From Candidatus Scalindua arabica (lineage in GTDB: Bacteria > Planctomycetota > Brocadiia > Brocadiales > Scalinduaceae), in assembly GCA_018263435.1 (NCBI GenBank), contig JAANXD010000077.1, forward strand, positions 1 to 64,000: DNA of 64,000 nt, given 5' to 3'. The first letter of the stretch is position 1; the number at the start of each line of letters is the position of its first letter. Under the pieces are notes generated by a model. That model was given only the letters and a program-made list of their open reading frames with translations, had not been told where the DNA came from and ran no database searches. This document shows positions 58,985 to 64,000 of this stretch, in pieces. Made by a program: the position numbers and the translations under genes.

Positions 58985-60004
58985 TTAACAACTAACATTC
59001 GCTAATTTTAAGTTTTTATCAATTTCTTCATTTATGATTGCAGCAGCTTTTATGGCATTAATCCCATCTTCACCGGAGACAACAGGTTGTTCACCGTTAT
59101 TTATACAACTAACAAATGATTCCAGTTCTTTTCTCAATGGTTCCTGGTTGTTCATTTTTATTCGTTCGATTTTTAACATATCTCCAAATGAAAAGTTCTT
59201 GAGATCTGTAATGGTTGAAACGCCTTTACTTTCAGGATCAATAGATTTTAAGGTTAACTTTGGAGATTTCTTGTAAATAAGAGCATCTTGTCTTTGATAA
59301 TCAAGCGATATATAGGAATTTTCAGAGAAAAGACGAATCCTTCTCATTGGCTCAAAAGAAACCCTGCTTGCCGTGATGTTTGCTACGCAACCATTTTCAA
59401 ATTGGATGCGAGCGTTTGCAATATCTTCTTTGTCAGATATTACACCTACACCAACAGCATCTATCTTTTTTACTTTAGACTTGGAAAGGTCCAGTATAAT
59501 ATCTATATCGTGAATCATCAAGTCTAAGACCACGCCTATATCGGCAGAGCGGAACGTAAATGGACTTAACCTGTGGCATTCTATGAATTTTACAGTAATA
59601 TCAAGTTTCTGGATTGCCTCTATAGCAGGATTAAATCTTTCTATGTAACCCGGTTGCAATATTGTAGAGGTTTCTTTACTTAATTTTATTAAATCTTCTG
59701 CCTCAGATACTGTTCCGGTCATGGGTTTTTCTACTAATACATGAATACCGTTTTTAAGCAGCTCTTTGGTGATTTCATAATGAGACTTGGTAGGAACAAC
59801 TACACTGGCGGCATCAACCTTGTTTAAGATGTCTTTGAATGAACTATAATATTTGGTATTGCAACGCTGTGCTACTGCTTCACCCGCATTCTTGTCAATG
59901 TCTACAACCCCGACAAGGCTTACTTCCGGTATCTCAGAATAGATTCGTGCATGTTCTTTGCCGAGATGGCCTGTTCCAATAACTGCGATCTTTAATTTTT
60001 TCAA
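58985..60004 (-). CDS. Gfo/Idh/MocA-family oxidoreductase adjacent to lpxA
   Basis: IGTGHLGKEHARIYSEIPEVSLVGVVDID; VEKPMTGTVSEAEDLIKL. Confidence 0.93.
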   Translation of the reverse strand: MKKLKIAVIGTGHLGKEHARIYSEIPEVSLVGVVDIDKNAGEAVAQRCNTKYYSSFKDILNKVDAASVVVPTKSHYEITKELLKNGIHVLVEKPMTGTVSEAEDLIKLSKETSTILQPGYIERFNPAIEAIQKLDITVKFIECHRLSPFTFRSADIGVVLDLMIHDIDIILDLSKSKVKKIDAVGVGVISDKEDIANARIQFENGCVANITASRVSFEPMRRIRLFSENSYISLDYQRQDALIYKKSPKLTLKSIDPESKGVSTITDLKNFSFGDMLKIERIKMNNQEPLRKELESFVSCINNGEQPVVSGEDGINAIKAAAIINEEIDKNLKLANVSC

Positions 60005-60017
60005 AGCCTTGTATCTC

Positions 60018-60836
60018 TTATGATGGATTTGTTAATGCTGACCGTAATGACTCTCTGTATCTACCAAATTTTCCTTTATCAACGTTTCTAAAGAAATCTA
60101 TTAATGCCTTTATTTCTGGCATCAAATTATCCTGATTCTCTAACTCAGAAAGTATCTGACTTCTGTTCAATTGTTCTGTACGAAACAGCTGTTTAAATGC
60201 CCCCTTTATGGCATTTATACTATCCTGTGAAACCCCGGCCCTTTCTAAACCTATTGTATTAACCTTTCGTACCTTGGCAGGGTTTCCTTCCACTATCATG
60301 TAGGGCGGTACATCCTGGACAATTCTGGTGAGCCCGCCCACATATGAGTGTTGGCCAATGGTAGCAAAAGGTTGTATACCTGCAAGACCCATTAACTTTG
60401 CATGATTTTCTATCTTTATATGTCCACCTACAAGTACACCATTAGCGATAAGGACGCGGTCTTCAATGATACAATCATGTGCTATATGTGAACATGACAT
60501 AAAAAGGTTATTATTGCCAATAAGTGTTTCGCCTCCTCCTACTTCTGTGCCGGTATTGATTGTGACACATTCCCGAATAACATTGTTGCTGCCAATTATG
60601 AGTCTTGATTGTTCACCGTAATATTTTAAATCCTGTGGTTCAGAACCTACCACGGCGTTGTGAAATATTACATTATTGCTGGCCAGAGTGGTATTGCCGG
60701 TGATTGTGACATTATTTTTAATAACGTTTCCATCGCCAATATTCACGTTTTTGTCAATTACAGACAGGGGTCCGATTTCAACGTCTTTACCGATTATAGC
60801 TTGAGGATGAATTATGGCGGTTGGATGTATTTTCAT
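60018..60836 (-). CDS. lpxA: acyl-ACP--UDP-N-acetylglucosamine O-acyltransferase
   Basis: IHPTAIIHPQAIIGKDVEIGPLSVID hexapeptide repeats; SHIAHDCIIEDRVLIANG. Confidence 0.97.
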   Translation of the reverse strand: MKIHPTAIIHPQAIIGKDVEIGPLSVIDKNVNIGDGNVIKNNVTITGNTTLASNNVIFHNAVVGSEPQDLKYYGEQSRLIIGSNNVIRECVTINTGTEVGGGETLIGNNNLFMSCSHIAHDCIIEDRVLIANGVLVGGHIKIENHAKLMGLAGIQPFATIGQHSYVGGLTRIVQDVPPYMIVEGNPAKVRKVNTIGLERAGVSQDSINAIKGAFKQLFRTEQLNRSQILSELENQDNLMPEIKALIDFFRNVDKGKFGRYRESLRSALTNPS

Positions 60837-60962
60837 TTGTTTTGTGTTTATTAGATTAGTAATAAAGTTAATGCGAAGGAAACTTTTTATAAACGAAAAT
60901 TATAATGAGCCTTGGCGTAAGTTAATTGAATTGTACAATAAATTAATGTGGTGTGCTTTGGC

Positions 60963-61835
60963 TTAATTATGTACTTGCTTCTTAGAACTTTTAAAGATTT
61001 TCTCGGCCATACATGTGTTTAAATAGTGTCCTGATTTAGTTGCAACTATACGAGCGTGCAATGTAAGATTAGTCAGATAAAGATCGCCTATAATGTCCAG
61101 TATCTTATGTCTGACACATTCATCTGGAAACCGCAGATTAGCAGGGGTCATAGATAAAGGCTTTGTTATTGTGCCGTCCTCATTCAAGATAAGACTGTTT
61201 TCGTCAGTTACTCCTTTTCCCCATCCTCGCTTTCTGTATTCTTCAATAATTGTGCTAAGCCCGAATGTCCTTGCAGGTGCTATTTCCGTGCTAAAATTGT
61301 TTTCTGTCATTTCAATTTCAAAACATTGTCTATTCAGGAAAGATCCGTTGAAATCAAGGATATAAGAAAGGGATAGTCCTTTGTCATATGGTACAGCTAG
61401 TATACTTGAGTCGCCGTCACTTACCTTTAATTCCTCTTGTAGGCAGAAAATATTTTTTGGCTCTCCAAGAGTTTTAATTCCTGTACCTTTTAACAGTTGT
61501 GTAAATACAAGAGAACTGCCGTCTCCTGCTGGTACTTCGTTGCCGTTGATTTCAATTTCTATATTGTCGATACCAAGTCCGGCTAAAGCCGCCATTACAT
61601 GCTCAACACTTTTTACGCCGACTCCCTTTTCTCCTAGTGATACCATCCGATTCGAGCCAGAGAGTGCTTCAACATTTGCCGACACCTTTGGTTGGCTTGC
61701 AATGTCTGTGCGTATGAATTTTATGCCAGTATTTGCAGGAGCAGGTTTAAAGCGAAGTTTAACTCCCTCACCAGTAAAAAGCCCTACTCCAGAATACTCT
61801 ACTATCCTTGAGATTGTTTTTTGTTGATTGTTCAA
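60963..61835 (-). CDS. lpxC: UDP-3-O-acyl-N-acetylglucosamine deacetylase
   Basis: SVEHVMAALAGLGIDNIEIEINGNEVPAGDGSS; HKILDIIGDLYL. Confidence 0.97.
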   Translation of the reverse strand: MNNQQKTISRIVEYSGVGLFTGEGVKLRFKPAPANTGIKFIRTDIASQPKVSANVEALSGSNRMVSLGEKGVGVKSVEHVMAALAGLGIDNIEIEINGNEVPAGDGSSLVFTQLLKGTGIKTLGEPKNIFCLQEELKVSDGDSSILAVPYDKGLSLSYILDFNGSFLNRQCFEIEMTENNFSTEIAPARTFGLSTIIEEYRKRGWGKGVTDENSLILNEDGTITKPLSMTPANLRFPDECVRHKILDIIGDLYLTNLTLHARIVATKSGHYLNTCMAEKIFKSSKKQVHN

Positions 61836-61838
61836 ATT

Positions 61839-62531
61839 CTATTTCTTTTCTTTTTCTTTGGAATACTCTGAATTTAAATGTTCAATTACACTTGCCGTGA
61901 TGTCAACGGCTTTTGAATGGTATAATACAGTCCTGATACCTATCTTAAATTGAAGGTCAGAGATTTGTCCGCTGTCCAGTTCTGGTTCTTCCTTCTTGAT
62001 AATAAGATCATAGCTCTCGCTCTCCCCGATTTCTTCAACCTTTTTTACTACTTCACCATAGATTTGTTCGAAGAAAGTTTTATATCTTTTAAGCAGTTGT
62101 CTTTCTGCAAATTTTGCATAGCCTTCCAATTCTACATTTTTTCTTTCCAGCATATCTTCGTTTTTCCTTCTGGTTTCACTGCCTAAATCCAGTAGCTGTG
62201 TCTCTTCGTTCAGATCTATCATTTCCTTCCTTTTTTTGTTTATTTCATCTTGAAGTTCTTTTTCTAAATCCTTCAGGCCCTGGTCTAGATCGGTTCTTTT
62301 TTCGTACTTTTCAAATACCCTGCTTATATCAACTATACCGATCTTAAACCCCTCTGCATTAGCGTCCATGGGATTCATATTCATGGTAGCGATACTTGCA
62401 AGCAAAACAAATACTAAGCATATAATTGGCGTTCTTGTAAATAAGTTTTTCATAATAGTAAGTTCCTCTCCTTTCCTGATTTTTAAAGAAGCAGACAATA
62501 AAGGGTTTTCCTTACATCCCACTTCCACCAA
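61839..62531 (-). CDS. OmpH/Skp-family periplasmic chaperone
   Basis: KIGIVDISRVFEKYEKRTDLDQGLKDLEKELQDEINKKRKEM. Confidence 0.9.
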   Translation of the reverse strand: MVEVGCKENPLLSASLKIRKGEELTIMKNLFTRTPIICLVFVLLASIATMNMNPMDANAEGFKIGIVDISRVFEKYEKRTDLDQGLKDLEKELQDEINKKRKEMIDLNEETQLLDLGSETRRKNEDMLERKNVELEGYAKFAERQLLKRYKTFFEQIYGEVVKKVEEIGESESYDLIIKKEEPELDSGQISDLQFKIGIRTVLYHSKAVDITASVIEHLNSEYSKEKEKK

Positions 62532-63990
62532 AATTAAATGTTATAGTTTGTTCATCATCAGAATCTTTTCTTACAAATGGGAAACCAAAGTCAATTGCGA
62601 CCACTGAGTTTCCTAAAAATGGTACACGTGCCCTGAAGCCGAAACCCAGTGAAGCACGCAGGTTGGTGAAATTTATGTCATTTACATCGGTGTCGACTTT
62701 TCCTACATCAACAAAGAATGCACCTCTAACCATGTCTGCGTAAACAGGCATGGTGTATTCAGTTGTTCCAGTTATTAATGCTTTGCCGCCTATTTGTTCT
62801 CTTGATGCCGTGTCGATCGGTCCCACACCTCTGAAGCTAAAACCTCGTATGGAATTAGAGCCTCCTGCAAATAGTCGTTCGAAGATCGGTACACCTTCAT
62901 CTGTGGTTGACTCTACTATACCAAAAGTTCCTCCGTATGAGAGGATATGTTTGCCCCAATTAGGAAAGTCAAACATAGTATGATATTTCTTGCCTTTTGT
63001 TACAAATTTCACTATGTCAACATCAAGGCTTGAGACTTCTAAAGATGAATTGATTTCATAACCTTTGGTAGTGAAGTAACGGCTATTCCGCCTGTCTAAC
63101 TTTGCGCTTAGTGCCAGGCTTAATTTTTGATTACTTCCTTCTAACTCTTTAACAGATTGAGGTGCATTATCGTCAACGTCTTGTACTCCTATTACTTCGT
63201 AGTTTGGGGAAAGTCCCAATCTTAATCCCCTGAACCAGTTTACCTGCTTGCCAACACTTAATTTTCCGCCCTTTCTTTCCTCAATATAGTCTTCCCTCTC
63301 ACGGAGGAAAGCATTAGCGCTGAGACCAAGACTATAGCCTGTGTCGTAAACTGAAGGATTTTGGAATGATAACATTCCTTCTGTTCTTTGAAATCCAGGG
63401 CTAAATCTTAAAGTTATTACGTGTCCTGCACCACGAAATGCATTACCAGAAGTAAAGTCTTTCCAGTCTTTAGGCAGATCAAATAAATCGAAGTTTTTGT
63501 TAGAATACGAAACATCTGCGAAGAGGCCGGCATTGGCACCAAAACCTCCACCAAATCTTAACATTCCGGTCCTTCCCTCTTTTACATTGACGATTACGTT
63601 CTTAGTATTATGTTTTGTGCCGGGTTCGTAGCTGATTGCAGTTGGTGTGCCGGATTCTTGATCGAAATACCCTGTACCTGTTAACCTTTGTTCGCTAATA
63701 TGAACTTTTTCAGTATCAAGCCTTTCTCCAGGAAAAAAGAGTAATTCCCTGCGTATTACAGTGTCTTTTGTCTTGTCGTTACCGGTAACAATAATTTTTT
63801 CTATAAAAAACCTTTCATTCTCTCGAATATCATAGGTTATATCTATTTTGGGTTCAACCTGTTTATAGGTATAGTCGGTTTTCACACTTGCATTAATATA
63901 ACCTTGTCTGCCATAAGCCTTCCGTATCATTTGAGTATCTTTTTGAAGAGATTCTGGTAGGAAGGCACTTCCTTTCATTAATTCGAGCAT
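62512..63990 (-). CDS. bamA: outer membrane protein assembly factor BamA, N-terminus outside window
   Basis: POTRA (VTGNDKTKDTVIRRELLFFPGERLDTEKV) + barrel (RLFAGGSNSIRGFSFRGVGP). Confidence 0.94.
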   Translation of the reverse strand: MLELMKGSAFLPESLQKDTQMIRKAYGRQGYINASVKTDYTYKQVEPKIDITYDIRENERFFIEKIIVTGNDKTKDTVIRRELLFFPGERLDTEKVHISEQRLTGTGYFDQESGTPTAISYEPGTKHNTKNVIVNVKEGRTGMLRFGGGFGANAGLFADVSYSNKNFDLFDLPKDWKDFTSGNAFRGAGHVITLRFSPGFQRTEGMLSFQNPSVYDTGYSLGLSANAFLREREDYIEERKGGKLSVGKQVNWFRGLRLGLSPNYEVIGVQDVDDNAPQSVKELEGSNQKLSLALSAKLDRRNSRYFTTKGYEINSSLEVSSLDVDIVKFVTKGKKYHTMFDFPNWGKHILSYGGTFGIVESTTDEGVPIFERLFAGGSNSIRGFSFRGVGPIDTASREQIGGKALITGTTEYTMPVYADMVRGAFFVDVGKVDTDVNDINFTNLRASLGFGFRARVPFLGNSVVAIDFGFPFVRKDSDDEQTITFNFGGSGM

Positions 63991-64000
63991 GTTGCTTATT

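Overview
This 64 kb window looks like a chromosomal segment of a Gram-negative-type bacterium. Gene content (full LPS/OM biogenesis block, Planctomycete-like genes) suggests an anammox-type Planctomycete such as Candidatus Scalindua/Brocadia, but that assignment is inference only. Housekeeping content: rpsB-tsf-pyrH-frr with tRNA-Lys and tRNA-Glu, a bamA-skp-lpxC-lpxA-Gfo/Idh block, lpdA, formate dehydrogenase alpha, recQ, cysC, copA, ubiD, a sigma-54 two-component pair and two M16 peptidases. Accessory content: a restriction-modification island with a controller gene, flanked by two diverged copies of the lpdA 3' end and carrying an A18 tract in the methylase; several toxin-antitoxin modules; a Fic gene with a promoter palindrome and a possible attC-like downstream sequence; a RAYT with flanking REP-type hairpins; and several dispersed repeat families, two of which sit in-frame inside genes. 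The most striking item is a 1101-codon ORF fusing a PGK-like domain with degenerate canonical motifs, a ComEA-like helix-hairpin-helix, and a glutamate dehydrogenase. Other notable items are a chimeric micro-ORF (PIN-like toxin N-terminus joined to an ABC-ATPase C-terminus at a shared RGY), a GNAT gene broken by a 1-nt shift, and a DUF6338-like plus 'GYQP' small-protein pair. All assignments come from reading sequence and recalled family motifs; no searches were run.
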